Shown piece after piece: positions 42,463-51,284 of a DNA stretch of 64,000 nt. The stretch spans positions 17,829 to 81,828 of the forward strand of contig PLFE01000141.1 in assembly GCA_003136675.1 (NCBI GenBank), in the 5' to 3' direction. The number at the start of each line of letters is the position of its first letter. Position 1 is the first letter of the stretch. The translations under genes were made by a program, and so were the position numbers. This stretch comes from Bryobacterales bacterium. GTDB lineage: Bacteria; Acidobacteriota; Terriglobia; Bryobacterales; Bryobacteraceae. The notes beneath the pieces are model-generated. The model was not told the origin of the DNA. It saw only the letters and a list, made by a program, of their open reading frames with translations, and ran no database searches.

Positions 42463-44994
42463 TCAGAACAACCGCTCCTGCTTCCGCATATTCCCAAACT
42501 GACCAACGTTCGCAATCGTAAACGCGATCCGGTACTGCGTATCGTCGCGCACCGTCGTCCCGGTCGCACTCACAATATCGAAGTTATACCGGCGATATTG
42601 CATGGTGAAACCGCAGCAGTCCGTGTTGTAAGTGGCCTGGAAAATCGCCGCCTGCAGTAAACCCAATCGCAAATCGTAGACTCCTATCACACCCGCATTC
42701 CAACCGCGCCGGTTTGTATCTCCGAACCCGCCATAAAACCGGAGCTGATTGGCCGGCGGCGAAAGATAACTCTGATTCTGCGACTGCGCCACGCCGCTGG
42801 CCGAGTACAGATACACCGCGCGGACGTCGTTATTCCCCGCGGAAAGGTTGTAGTGCCTGTAGTGAAAGTCCGCCGTGAAGCCCGAATCGATGACTCCGCC
42901 GCGAAGCGGATCGTAATCCGCCCGCCAGTCAAAGGAAATACCAGGGCGCGGAGTAATACGCAGCCACGAATCAATCGGCGAGTAATTCCGAGGCCGGTCA
43001 AGAAACGCATAAGCCGTCAACTCAATCGATTCCAATGTGACGTTACGCTCCCCGGTGAGAATCGCTCCTCCGAACGTGGGGTCAAAGTAGCGCTCCTGCG
43101 ATACTTCCCAGCTGAACACTTCGTTAATGACGTCGCCTTTCTTGGCGTAGAGCCGGTTGGTTACCGTAAACTCAGCCTGGTTTGTATCGGTCAGCAGCTC
43201 AGTCGTATCGAACCGGATGAGCCGGTTGAAGTCATTCACTCCCGTGACGTACTTATAATTGGCGCGGGTCTCGATCACATGCTTCAATTTGTCGCCCAGA
43301 AATGTCTTCTTGTTATAAACTCGCTCGATCGATGGGAATATCAGATCTATATTGGCTTCTTCCGCCCGGCGATTAATGGCTTCGTTGGTGATGGCGTTCG
43401 GGATGATGCCGCTCCCCGATTCGGCGCCGTTGGCGAAGCTCTGCCCGAAATAGCTCTCGTGGAACGTGAAGCTCGGCACCACGGAGAAGCCATCCCAATG
43501 CAGATCCGTCATAACGCGCGGGGCGACGTCGATGCGCGGCATGAAGGCCTGCGTGGAGTAAGCGTTCTCGGTCGCCACCGTTCCATCGGGCGCTGTCACG
43601 GTCTCCAGGGGATCGCTGCGGTGCAGCAGCGCGGCGCTGGTGTCGAATGAAAACCACAAAGGCAGAACCGCGTCGCTGATTTCCTTATCGCGGGAACCGA
43701 AGTCCACCTCGGGAAGCTTGTGAAGAATCACGTAATTCTTGGGCGTCGCGTCCTGGAACAACTGCGTTCGTTGCGCGATCACCTGAAAAGTATACGAATC
43801 AAAATGCTTACTCAGAGCTCCGCTGGAGACGGATTCGGAAAAGATGGCCTGGTCGAATGATTCGGAAAACTCCTGCCGGAATGCGAGCGAACTGAGATAG
43901 TTGATACTGCCTCGTGCAAACCAGCCATCGCCAAGGTCCGATTTTCCGACCACCGTTGCGTCGCTACCGCTGTAAGTCTGTCCGTTTATCTTTTGAGTGT
44001 CGTAAACACCGTACACCAGCGCATTGAAGTCTGTTTTGTCATTGGGTTTACCACGAAAATCGAGCGTGTGGGTTGTCCCGACGGCGCTGAAATCCTGGAA
44101 GCGATAGGTTAAGTCGTAACTGCGGCTGATCGCCCAGTAGTAGCCGAACCCAACCATGAAACCACGCAATGAGCTATGACCGATGTTGGGAGTCAGAAAT
44201 CCGCTTTGCCGAGGATTCCGTTTTAGGGACTTATAAAAAAACGGCATGTAGAAAACCGGGAAGCTCTTGATATAAAACCAGGAGCGATACGCCAGCGCGC
44301 GCTGCCCTGGGATCACATCGAATTTCGGCCCGTGCAAGGTCCACCACGGGCGCGGAAGCCGGCATCCCGTGACCATGCCGTCGTGGACGATGTACTTGTC
44401 CTGAATGCGATCTGCCCATTTCCCCTCGAAATAAAACGGGTTGTTCGATGTCAACATGCCGGGCCGCGCATCCACTCGGGATTTCACGTAGCCCTTTACG
44501 TTGTAGTATTTGCCTCGCTGCGTGTCGAGGTTGTACTCCACCTTGTCACAGGTGATCTGCTCGTTCTGGACGAAACTCTGGTAAAAGACGTGGCCCTCGG
44601 CGACCACGTCTCCCGTGTCCTCGTTGTAGTCGATCGAGTCGGCTTTCACGATGCTGTCGTTGAGTTCGATGACCGCGTGCCCGCGCAGGTGGCGGACAGA
44701 TCCGTCTGAAGTCTGCGTGAGAGCCGTGATGTTCACGCGGTCCAGCTGCGGAGCGTCGGGCCTGAGGATATGATCCAGTTTGTCCGGAGTCAGTTCGCTG
44801 GGCGGCGTCGGTTCAGGCGCCGCCGGCAGATTGATAATTCTACTGAATTGCGGTAGCAGAATTTGGGGTACAGTGAGGCCTAAAGCGCACACGAGCAGCA
44901 GTTTCCGAGGTGCCGGCCGGTGACAAGCCCGGTCGATTATGTTACTCAACAAGTAGGGGAAAGCTTTGCAGGAAAGAGCTTTTAGGGGAAACAT
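42463..44994 (-). CDS. lptD: LPS-assembly outer-membrane protein LptD
   Basis: An 843-residue protein that, with LptE, inserts lipopolysaccharide into the outer leaflet. After an unusually long N-terminal leader with a hydrophobic segment (PRKLLLVCALGLTVPQILL, about residues 29-47) comes the periplasmic OstA/LptA-like domain (about 95-220: HLRGHAVIELNDSIVKADSIDYNEDTG, EGHVFYQSF, VEYNLDTQRGKYYNVKGYV). The 26-stranded barrel follows, including FPVFYMPFFYKSLKRNPRQSGFL and NIGHSSLRGFMVG. The presence of the gene implies an LPS-bearing outer membrane. ATG 44994 is the best start; it diverges from the RDD gene with 50 bases between starts. Confidence 0.9.
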   Translation of the reverse strand: MFPLKALSCKAFPYLLSNIIDRACHRPAPRKLLLVCALGLTVPQILLPQFSRIINLPAAPEPTPPSELTPDKLDHILRPDAPQLDRVNITALTQTSDGSVRHLRGHAVIELNDSIVKADSIDYNEDTGDVVAEGHVFYQSFVQNEQITCDKVEYNLDTQRGKYYNVKGYVKSRVDARPGMLTSNNPFYFEGKWADRIQDKYIVHDGMVTGCRLPRPWWTLHGPKFDVIPGQRALAYRSWFYIKSFPVFYMPFFYKSLKRNPRQSGFLTPNIGHSSLRGFMVGFGYYWAISRSYDLTYRFQDFSAVGTTHTLDFRGKPNDKTDFNALVYGVYDTQKINGQTYSGSDATVVGKSDLGDGWFARGSINYLSSLAFRQEFSESFDQAIFSESVSSGALSKHFDSYTFQVIAQRTQLFQDATPKNYVILHKLPEVDFGSRDKEISDAVLPLWFSFDTSAALLHRSDPLETVTAPDGTVATENAYSTQAFMPRIDVAPRVMTDLHWDGFSVVPSFTFHESYFGQSFANGAESGSGIIPNAITNEAINRRAEEANIDLIFPSIERVYNKKTFLGDKLKHVIETRANYKYVTGVNDFNRLIRFDTTELLTDTNQAEFTVTNRLYAKKGDVINEVFSWEVSQERYFDPTFGGAILTGERNVTLESIELTAYAFLDRPRNYSPIDSWLRITPRPGISFDWRADYDPLRGGVIDSGFTADFHYRHYNLSAGNNDVRAVYLYSASGVAQSQNQSYLSPPANQLRFYGGFGDTNRRGWNAGVIGVYDLRLGLLQAAIFQATYNTDCCGFTMQYRRYNFDIVSATGTTVRDDTQYRIAFTIANVGQFGNMRKQERLF

Positions 44995-45044
44995 CAACGA
45001 GCTGCCATTGCGCGGCAAGTTCTCAGAGTAGCAAGTACAAGACC

Positions 45045-46037
45045 ATGACGTGCGGGTACTGCCAGTTTTCGAATGGGAAGGACGATCACCGCTGCCGGCG
45101 TTGTGGGCGACGCCTGCACTCCTCTCCCATGCCGTCCCATCAAACTGCTGCTCCCCAGCACCAGGCTCAAGAGAACGTTCGGGTGGCGATGCGCGCCCTG
45201 GGCGCGAACGCATTAGCAGCAGAGGCCGCGCACGCCCCTGCTGCGAAAGCGGCACCGCGCCATGCAAAAACGATCTCACCCGCGAAAGCAATCTTTATGG
45301 ACGCAGCACGGACACTTGACTCTCTGCCGCGCCCGCGCGTCACCAGTGTTCAACCGTCGCTGTTCGGAACCGAACTACAGCCCAAGATCATTCCTTTCGA
45401 CCGGGTTCCCCGGCAGGCCGCTCCGGCCCCGCAACCTGCCGCCCCGGCCCCCGCAAATCCTCAGGCGCAGCGCACTGCGCCCCGCAAGAGCCGGACCGTT
45501 GATGAATCACAAGCAACGCTCGATTTTCTGCAACCCGCCAAGACAGTATCGAAGACTCTCAAAACCAGTGCCGAAGCGGTGATCTACTGCGATGCGATTG
45601 CTGCCGCTCCGATGCATCGCAGCGCCGCTGCCGCCTTGGACGCTTCCATGGTGCTGGTAGGATTCGGAATCATCCTGGCCATCTTTCAGCTAGTGGCCAA
45701 ACCGACGGGATTGAGCAGAAACGCCTTTCTCATGCTGGGCGGCATGTTGGTGCTCACCGCGCTGTTCTATAGCCTGCTGTTCGCCATTGCCGGAGCGCTG
45801 ACGCCGGGACTGCGCTGGACTGAATTGCGGCTAATCAATTTCGACGGATTTCCGCCGGATGCGCGGAGCCGCGCCTTCCGCCTCGTGGGTGGCTGGATCA
45901 GCGTCCTCTCCGGAGGCCTCGGCTTGGTGTGGGCCCTTCTGGACGAGGAAGGCCTGACGTGGCACGACCACATGTCGAAAACATTCCCGACGCTTCGGGA
46001 GTCGAATTCGATTGTGGTACGCCACCACTCCCGCTAG
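45045..46037 (+). CDS. RDD-domain membrane protein with N-terminal zinc ribbon
   Basis: A 330-residue protein in three parts. Residues 1-25 form a zinc ribbon with two CxxC knuckles (CGYCQFSNGKDDHRCRRCG). Residues 26-190 are a disordered Ala/Pro/Gln-rich linker (AAPAPQPAAPAPANPQAQ). Residues 200-320 are an RDD domain with three TM helices (AALDASMVLVGFGIILAIF, FLMLGGMLVLTALFYSLLF, and one near WISVLSGGLGLVWALL) and the Arg/Asp-bearing turn. RDD proteins are of mixed or unknown function, some linked to ion or solute transport. A palindrome containing the stop codon (46028-46045) follows. Confidence 0.83.
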   Translation: MTCGYCQFSNGKDDHRCRRCGRRLHSSPMPSHQTAAPQHQAQENVRVAMRALGANALAAEAAHAPAAKAAPRHAKTISPAKAIFMDAARTLDSLPRPRVTSVQPSLFGTELQPKIIPFDRVPRQAAPAPQPAAPAPANPQAQRTAPRKSRTVDESQATLDFLQPAKTVSKTLKTSAEAVIYCDAIAAAPMHRSAAAALDASMVLVGFGIILAIFQLVAKPTGLSRNAFLMLGGMLVLTALFYSLLFAIAGALTPGLRWTELRLINFDGFPPDARSRAFRLVGGWISVLSGGLGLVWALLDEEGLTWHDHMSKTFPTLRESNSIVVRHHSR

Positions 46038-46045
46038 CGCGGGAG
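46028..46045 (+). terminator. possible stem-loop at the RDD gene stop codon
   Basis: CTCCCGC and GCGGGAG form a perfect 7-bp stem whose four-base loop TAGC holds the stop codon TAG. There is no downstream T-run, so it is at best a rho-assisted terminator or an mRNA-end stabiliser. Confidence 0.4.
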
Positions 46046-46083
46046 GAACATGCGGCGGTTCGCCGCGTTCTTGATAGATCCCG

Positions 46084-46287
46084 TTACGCCGCCGCGATGG
46101 ATTTTGGCTGCGAAGTCTTATTTTTGCTGCCCGGTGGGCGTCCACGACGTTTCTCGACCGCCAGCCATGCCGGTGGGCGCCCGCGACGCTTGCCTCGTCC
46201 CCGCGCGAGACGTTCCAGACTTTGTATTGCTTCTTCGAGTTGTTCTCTCTCTTGTTTGAGTTCTGTGAGAATTTTCGTGACGTCCAT
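46084..46287 (-). CDS. AT-hook-like mini-protein with coiled coil, 67 aa
   Basis: The N-terminal half is a predicted coiled coil (MDVTKILTELKQEREQLEEA). The C-terminal half is basic with two GRPP cores, KRRGRPPAWLAVEKRRGRPPG, typical of AT-hooks that grip the minor groove of AT-rich DNA. Two copies in tandem and a dimerising helix suggest a small DNA architectural or regulatory protein; similar ones seem to occur in several copies in Solibacter relatives, from memory. AGAGG lies eight bases before the ATG. Its leader (46288-46545) is less GC-rich than the rest. Confidence 0.78.
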   Translation of the reverse strand: MDVTKILTELKQEREQLEEAIQSLERLARGRGKRRGRPPAWLAVEKRRGRPPGSKNKTSQPKSIAAA

Positions 46288-46545
46288 TAAATGCCTCTTC
46301 TTTCGCGCGATCGGCTCGCCGGAGTTGGTAGCTCGGGAACCCTAAGTGTTCCATTACTGGAACGACACTGGAAGCTTCCGTTGGCCCCTTTAGCTTTTTT
46401 ACAGCAAGTTCATATTCAACGCAAGAGATTTGTTCTGATTTCAGAACACTTTTTGTAACCCGTACCTTTTCCTGCAATCGGAAGGCTGAAATCCCGCTTC
46501 AGGCGGGTGCCCCAGAGCGAATAACGCCTGCGGCCGGCGGAAATG
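46288..46545. other. 258-bp leader region of the AT-hook gene, no gene seen
   Basis: An intergenic stretch between the AT-hook gene start and the end of the amino acid permease gene. It has T/A-rich blocks, the inverted repeat GTTCTGATTTCAGAAC (46432-46447) and, on the minus strand, a possible promoter TTGCGT-N17-TAAAAA downstream of that repeat. A small hairpin CCCGC-TTCAG-GCGGG lies near 46493-46507. An open frame on the minus strand (46118-46477) overlaps the AT-hook gene in another frame and is not accepted as a gene. Confidence 0.45.
46432..46447. repeat. perfect inverted repeat upstream of AT-hook gene
   Basis: GTTCTGA and TCAGAAC separated by TT. It is upstream of a candidate minus-strand promoter, so it could be an operator or the end of a hairpin; nothing more can be read from sequence. 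Confidence 0.5.
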
Positions 46546-47916
46546 TCACGCCTTTTTGGATTTCCAATAGAAATAGAACGGTAAGCCAAGCATAATCAGC
46601 ACAATTCCGGACACCGCTTCCCGCGGCGAATTGCGCAGCGTGAACACTTCCAGCACCACCGCCGCCGCTACGAACAGGATGGGAACCACCGGATAACCGA
46701 GCGTGTGGTACGGCCGCGGCATTTGGGGTTTGGTACGGCGTAGTACGATTACAGCGGCCGTTGTCATGCCGTACAGCAGCCAACTGGCGAAAATCACGTA
46801 ATTGTAGAGCTGATCGTAGCGCCCGGAAAACACCAGCACTGCCGACCATGCGCTCAGCCCGAGTATCGAAACCGAAGGCGTGGCGAAGCGCGGATGGACG
46901 TGCGCGAAACTGTGGAAGAAAAGGCGGTCCCTCGCCATCGCGTACGGCACGCGGGCGCCCGAAAGGATCGATCCGTTCAGCGCCGCGAAAATCGAGATCA
47001 TCACCGCGATGGAGACCGCACCCGCTCCCCATGGACCCACAATCCGCTCCATCATCGCCGCGGCAACGCGCTTATTGGCCCCGACTTCGGCGGCGGAAAG
47101 AACATGGAAGTAGGCTGAATTGGCCAGCAGATAGAGCACCATCACCGCGGCCGTCCCGCCAATGAGGGCCAGCGGGAGGTAACGCTGGGGCCGTTTGATC
47201 TCGCTTGCCACCATGCTGACGTTATTCCACCCATCGTAGGCCCAAAGAGCGGCCACCAGCGCCGCGAAGAAGCCGGCGACAGTAATCGGCACCAGCGGAA
47301 CTTGTGGCGCGGCGGCCTGCCCCGTCACGCCGGCGCTCCCATGCCAACTGAGGCCCGCCACAATGATCACAAGAATCGCGCCGATCTTGACTGCCGTGAG
47401 CACCACCTGGACGTCGCCCCCCGCTTTGACCCCGAAATAATTGATCAGCGCCAGGAATAAGATCAGCGCCATGGCCAGCAACTGGCCGTACTTTAGCGGC
47501 AGCGGCGCCCCGTGTTCCCCAATCGGCAGTGGAATGGTGTAAAAAATCTGCTCCAGTTCAGGCCGGAAGTTCGCCAGATATTCGAAGAAGGCGGTCGCGA
47601 GCGTAGCCACGGAACCGCTTTTCGCTACCCACATCTGCGTCCAGCCATAAAGGAACCCCCAGACCGGCCCGTAAGCCTCGGTGAGATAAACGTACTCGCC
47701 TCCCGCCCCAGGCATGGCGGCGGCCAGTTCCGCGTAGCTGAGCGCGCCACAGAGAGAAAGAATTCCGCCGACCACGAAGACCAGCAGCACCCAGCCGCCG
47801 GTTCCCACGTTCAGCACCATGGTCTGCGGCACGCGGAATAGCCCGCTCCCGATCACCGTGCCGATCACTATGGCAACGGCTGCCCAAAGGCCAAGATCCC
47901 GTTTCAGTTCTGTCAC
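46546..47916 (-). CDS. APC-family amino acid permease (LAT-like)
   Basis: A 456-residue transporter with twelve TM helices, of the amino acid-polyamine-organocation superfamily. The first helix carries IGTVIGSGLFRVPQ, the unwound substrate site of the LAT branch; further marks are LCGALSYAELAAAMPGAGGEYVYLTEAYG, VAALWAYDGWNNVSMVASEIKRPQRYLP and the C-terminal GYPVVPILFVAAAVVLEV. It probably exchanges or imports neutral amino acids. It starts at GTG and overlaps the stop of the symporter gene upstream by four bases (GTGA), so the two transporters are cotranslated. Confidence 0.92.
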   Translation of the reverse strand: MTELKRDLGLWAAVAIVIGTVIGSGLFRVPQTMVLNVGTGGWVLLVFVVGGILSLCGALSYAELAAAMPGAGGEYVYLTEAYGPVWGFLYGWTQMWVAKSGSVATLATAFFEYLANFRPELEQIFYTIPLPIGEHGAPLPLKYGQLLAMALILFLALINYFGVKAGGDVQVVLTAVKIGAILVIIVAGLSWHGSAGVTGQAAAPQVPLVPITVAGFFAALVAALWAYDGWNNVSMVASEIKRPQRYLPLALIGGTAAVMVLYLLANSAYFHVLSAAEVGANKRVAAAMMERIVGPWGAGAVSIAVMISIFAALNGSILSGARVPYAMARDRLFFHSFAHVHPRFATPSVSILGLSAWSAVLVFSGRYDQLYNYVIFASWLLYGMTTAAVIVLRRTKPQMPRPYHTLGYPVVPILFVAAAVVLEVFTLRNSPREAVSGIVLIMLGLPFYFYWKSKKA

Positions 47917-49361
47917 ACGCCCGCCTTTTCCCGAAATATTCTAGAGGCCGCCACTCCGCCGGCAAACGTGGCCAAGCTGCAAATCAGCACCCACCACGTG
48001 AAAGCGATGCTCGTTCCAAACCGGACAGAGAGGATCGTCGCGAGGCCGATCAGCAATCCGCCAATGGCCCCGCGCTCGCCCACATGTTTCGTGAGCACCC
48101 CGAGCAGAAACACGCCCAGTAACAAACCAAGCGTGACGGAGGCGATGGAGAGTCCGGATTCGAGCACCCCGCCCCAGTGGTGCGCCACCGCGCCGATGGC
48201 CACCAGAACGAACGCCCAGAATACCGTAGCGCCATGAGCCAGGGCCATAGACTGCGACACGCCGGTACGAGGCCGGAAAATGTCCATCACCGTTGTGGAG
48301 GCCAGCGCGTTCAGTGCGGCGCTCAGATTCGCCATTGCCGCGGCAAGAATGGCCGCGATGACTAATCCCCGCACACCGGTCGGCAGCGAGTTCCAGACGA
48401 ATGCCGGATAAAGCCGGTCGAGCGGGTTCGGAGCGGCAAGTCCGGAATCGCGGTAAAGCACCCACAACGAAAGCCCGATGAACAGAAATAAAGTGAACTG
48501 GAAGAACACCACCAACCAACTGGCGAGAAGGGCCTTGCGGCTTTCGCTTTCCAAGCGCGCGCTCAACAGGCGCTGCACAATCAGTTGGTCCGTCCCATGG
48601 CTCGCCAAGGTGAGGAAGCAGCCGCCAATGATGCCCGCCCAAAATGTATAAGGCGCAGTAAACCCGCCCCGGAAGTCAAGAACCTGCAGTTTGCCCTGCG
48701 CGCCGGCCTCAACGATCAAATGTGGCCAGCCGCCGGGGATATGATGGAGGATCACAAAGAAGCTGATGAGCGCGCCAACCACGTACATCCCCATCTGGAG
48801 CACATCGGTCCAGATGACCGCCGCCATCCCACCCTCGAAGGTATAAAAAAGGGTCAGCGCGACGATGAGGATGATGGAGACCAGTTCGCCGGTGCCGAGA
48901 ACGATGGAGATCACAATGGAGATGGCAAAGACCCGGACGCCCTCCGCCATCGCCCGGGTGAAGAGGAAAATGAAGGCGGTGAGTTTGCGGACGCGCTCGC
49001 CGAAACGAACTTCCATCAGTTGATACGCGGTGAACATTTGTCCGCGAAAGTAGGCCGGAAGGAAGAGAATGGAAATCAGAATGCGAGCAATCAGGTAGCC
49101 GAAGACCACTTGAAGGAATGCAAGGTTATGGCCGTAGCTCAGAGCCGGTGTTCCAATGATGGTTAGCGTGCTAGTTTCAGCAGAGACGATGGAAAGCGAA
49201 ATGGCCCACCAGGGCACGGTCTGGCCGGCAAGAAAATATTGTTTCAGGCTGCCCTCACCGGGCCGGCTGCGGAAGCGGGCCCCGAACCAGGTGACGGCCC
49301 CAAGGTACAGCGCGATGATGCCAAGGTCGATCCAAGGGCCGCCGGGACGCAGCAAGGGCAT
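47913..49361 (-). CDS. sodium:solute symporter (SSS family)
   Basis: A 482-residue symporter with about thirteen TMs. The N-terminal helix (WIDLGIIALYLGAVTWFGARFRSRPG) and the SLKQYFLAGQTVPWWAISLSIVSAETSTLTIIGTPALSYG stretch (split TM1 with the Na+ site) are typical, as is ASHGTDQLIVQRLLSA in the middle. The family carries sugars, amino acids, acetate, sialic acid or others; the substrate cannot be assigned. It starts with ATG at 49361 and is the first gene of the pair with the APC permease. Confidence 0.93.
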   Translation of the reverse strand: MPLLRPGGPWIDLGIIALYLGAVTWFGARFRSRPGEGSLKQYFLAGQTVPWWAISLSIVSAETSTLTIIGTPALSYGHNLAFLQVVFGYLIARILISILFLPAYFRGQMFTAYQLMEVRFGERVRKLTAFIFLFTRAMAEGVRVFAISIVISIVLGTGELVSIILIVALTLFYTFEGGMAAVIWTDVLQMGMYVVGALISFFVILHHIPGGWPHLIVEAGAQGKLQVLDFRGGFTAPYTFWAGIIGGCFLTLASHGTDQLIVQRLLSARLESESRKALLASWLVVFFQFTLFLFIGLSLWVLYRDSGLAAPNPLDRLYPAFVWNSLPTGVRGLVIAAILAAAMANLSAALNALASTTVMDIFRPRTGVSQSMALAHGATVFWAFVLVAIGAVAHHWGGVLESGLSIASVTLGLLLGVFLLGVLTKHVGERGAIGGLLIGLATILSVRFGTSIAFTWWVLICSLATFAGGVAASRIFREKAGV

Positions 49362-49540
49362 GAATCGCCTGATGCTAGCACACCAGGGCCTCGGGCAAGA
49401 CAGGCCGGCCGCTGGGAACCCGCGAACGTACGAAAGCGTCTTTATGTTGCAGCAGCAGAAGATGTTCCGCTATACTCCGCAAGTATCCCCATTTGTTGAC
49501 TCAGTTCGCCGGGGATCGCGACCGAATCATAGATAGAGAG

Positions 49541-50821
49541 ATGAGAAGGGGGAAGTTCCGAGTGTTTGATCGATTAGTAAAGGTAGTAGTCGGGGCGTCG
49601 ATGGCGCTTGTCCTTGGGGTGCCCGTTCTCAGCTTGACAGCGGGCGCCGCTGCCGCTCAGACTGCGGCTCCGGCCGCGCCGGCGGCGCCAACGGTGAAGG
49701 ATCAAGGCGAGTATGATGCCATCCAGGCCGTCCAAAAAGAGACCGACCCTGTCAAGAAGTTGGACCTGCTCAAAGCCTGGCAGGATAAATACCCGGACTC
49801 GCAGTTCAAGAATGCGCGCCTGCTGCAGTTCATGGACACCTGGAGCAAAATAGCCACCAAGGCGTTGACCTCAACCGCCCCAACCCCGGACGTGCTGAGT
49901 GCGGCCAAAGATGCGGCGACTAACCTGCTCACCAATCTGGACGCGGCCTTTTCGAGCGGCGCCAAGCCCGCCCAGGTGACCGACGACGCCTGGAAGCAGG
50001 CTCGGGGGCAGGTGGAGCAGCAGGCCCATATGGTTCTGGGATATGTCGCATTGCAGCAGAAAGACTATCCGACGGCTGAAGCCGAGTTTAAGAAGTTTGT
50101 CCAACTCAACGACCAGAACGCCCAGGTGGCTTACTGGTGGGGAACCGCCATCGCCAGCGAGCATCAGATCCAGCGCACGCCCGAAGCCCTGTACCAGTTC
50201 GCGCGCGCGGTGACGATTACCGGGCCAGCAGCACTCGGCGCCGCGGGCAAGAAATCCGCCGACGATTACTTAACCAGAGCGTGGAACGGGTATTGCGGCG
50301 CAGATGTTCCCAAGGAGTTGACCGATCTCAAGGCCATGGCCGCCAAGAGCGGTATTCCTCCTGATGACATCGACAAGACCATAAAGAGCGTAGTGGAACG
50401 GGAGAAAGAGAAGGCCGGAAGCGAAGAGGCATTCCTGGCACAGCATCCCGATATCAAGCTTTGGCGCGACCTGAAGGCGCAGTTGACCGCGCCGGACGGC
50501 GATACGTATTTCACCAACAGCATGAAAGGAATGCTGATTCCGCAGGAGTTCAAAGCCAAGATCGTCTCCTGGAACCCGGATACGAATCCGACCGAGATCA
50601 AGATTTCGATTGACGATCCCTCCGGCGATGCTGTGATCAAGTATGAAAAGCCACTGCATGCAAAGTTGAACGCCGGGGACGCCATCACCATCCAGGGCAA
50701 CGCCGCGGCGTTTACAAAAGATCCTTTCCTGGTCACTTTTGACGGCGACCAGTCGAAGATCACTGGCATCACAGTCGAGAAGCCACCGGCCAAGAAGCCG
50801 GTTGTTCACCGCAAGAAATAA
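49541..50821 (+). CDS. exported TPR-like helical protein of unknown function
   Basis: About 426 residues. A signal peptide (FDRLVKVVVGASMALVLGVPVLSLTAGAAAAQ) is followed by helical repeats (DPVKKLDLLKAWQDKYPDSQF, MVLGYVALQQKDYPTAEAEFKKFVQLN) and a beta-rich C-terminal domain (FKAKIVSWNPDTNPTEIKISI, DAITIQGNAAAFTKDPFLVTF). Repeats suggest protein-protein contacts in the periplasm. Both ATG 49541 and GTG 49562, the latter with AAGGGGGAAG upstream, are possible starts. A strong terminator follows. Confidence 0.78.
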   Translation: MRRGKFRVFDRLVKVVVGASMALVLGVPVLSLTAGAAAAQTAAPAAPAAPTVKDQGEYDAIQAVQKETDPVKKLDLLKAWQDKYPDSQFKNARLLQFMDTWSKIATKALTSTAPTPDVLSAAKDAATNLLTNLDAAFSSGAKPAQVTDDAWKQARGQVEQQAHMVLGYVALQQKDYPTAEAEFKKFVQLNDQNAQVAYWWGTAIASEHQIQRTPEALYQFARAVTITGPAALGAAGKKSADDYLTRAWNGYCGADVPKELTDLKAMAAKSGIPPDDIDKTIKSVVEREKEKAGSEEAFLAQHPDIKLWRDLKAQLTAPDGDTYFTNSMKGMLIPQEFKAKIVSWNPDTNPTEIKISIDDPSGDAVIKYEKPLHAKLNAGDAITIQGNAAAFTKDPFLVTFDGDQSKITGITVEKPPAKKPVVHRKK

Positions 50822-50842
50822 GCGCTGATTCGAATCAGAGGC

Positions 50843-50873
50843 GGGCAGGCCACGCAAGTGGCCTGCCCTTTTT
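50843..50873 (+). terminator. rho-independent terminator of the TPR-like gene
   Basis: A perfect 11-bp stem (GGGCAGGCCAC / GTGGCCTGCCC) with a GCAA tetraloop is followed by five T residues. It ends the unit that stops at 50821. The 14-base palindrome CTGATTCGAATCAG lies just before it (50825-50838). Confidence 0.92.
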
Positions 50874-50903
50874 CACGCCCTTTGTTAGAATCGGATTAGC
50901 TGT

Positions 50904-51266
50904 ATGCCCCTGTACGAATATAAGTGTGCGAACTGCGGTAAGAAGTTTGAGAAGATCCAAAAGTTCTCCGATGAGCCGCTGACTGTGCATGAAGAGTGCG
51001 GTTCCGGGCCCGTTGAGCGACTGATTTCGGTATCGGCCCTGCAGTTCAAAGGGTCGGGATGGTATGTGAACGACTACGCCAAGAACGGCGGCCCCTCCAA
51101 GGAATCTGGCTCAAAAGAAGGCAAAGAAGGCAAGGAATCAAAAGAAAAATCCGGTTCCGAAGCCAAGTCGGAGAGTTCCTCGGAATCGAAACAGTCGGAA
51201 TCAAGCACCAAGACTGAGACGTCGAAGCCCGCAACCCCGGTGCCCGCCACCAGTTCCGACAAGTGA
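50904..51266 (+). CDS. FmdB-type zinc-ribbon protein with long charged tail
   Basis: A 120-residue protein. Residues 1-50 are the FmdB/CxxC_CxxC_SSSS regulatory domain: MPLYEYKCANCGKKFEKIQ, the second knuckle HEECGSGPVERLIS, in which His replaces the usual first Cys, and FKGSGWYVNDYAK. Residues 60-120 are a low-complexity Ser/Lys/Glu/Thr tail. Members are thought to bind zinc or nucleic acid; one acts in formamide metabolism control. The gene stands alone after a terminator and converges on the GH3 gene. Confidence 0.88.
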   Translation: MPLYEYKCANCGKKFEKIQKFSDEPLTVHEECGSGPVERLISVSALQFKGSGWYVNDYAKNGGPSKESGSKEGKEGKESKEKSGSEAKSESSSESKQSESSTKTETSKPATPVPATSSDK

Positions 51267-51284
51267 TTTCAGGCGTCACGGCAT

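Noticed and set aside
46118-46477. 119-codon minus-strand frame upstream of and overlapping the AT-hook gene
   Set aside because: It overlaps the AT-hook gene in a different frame; its first half shows no known motif and may only be leader. Not ruled out, but not supported.
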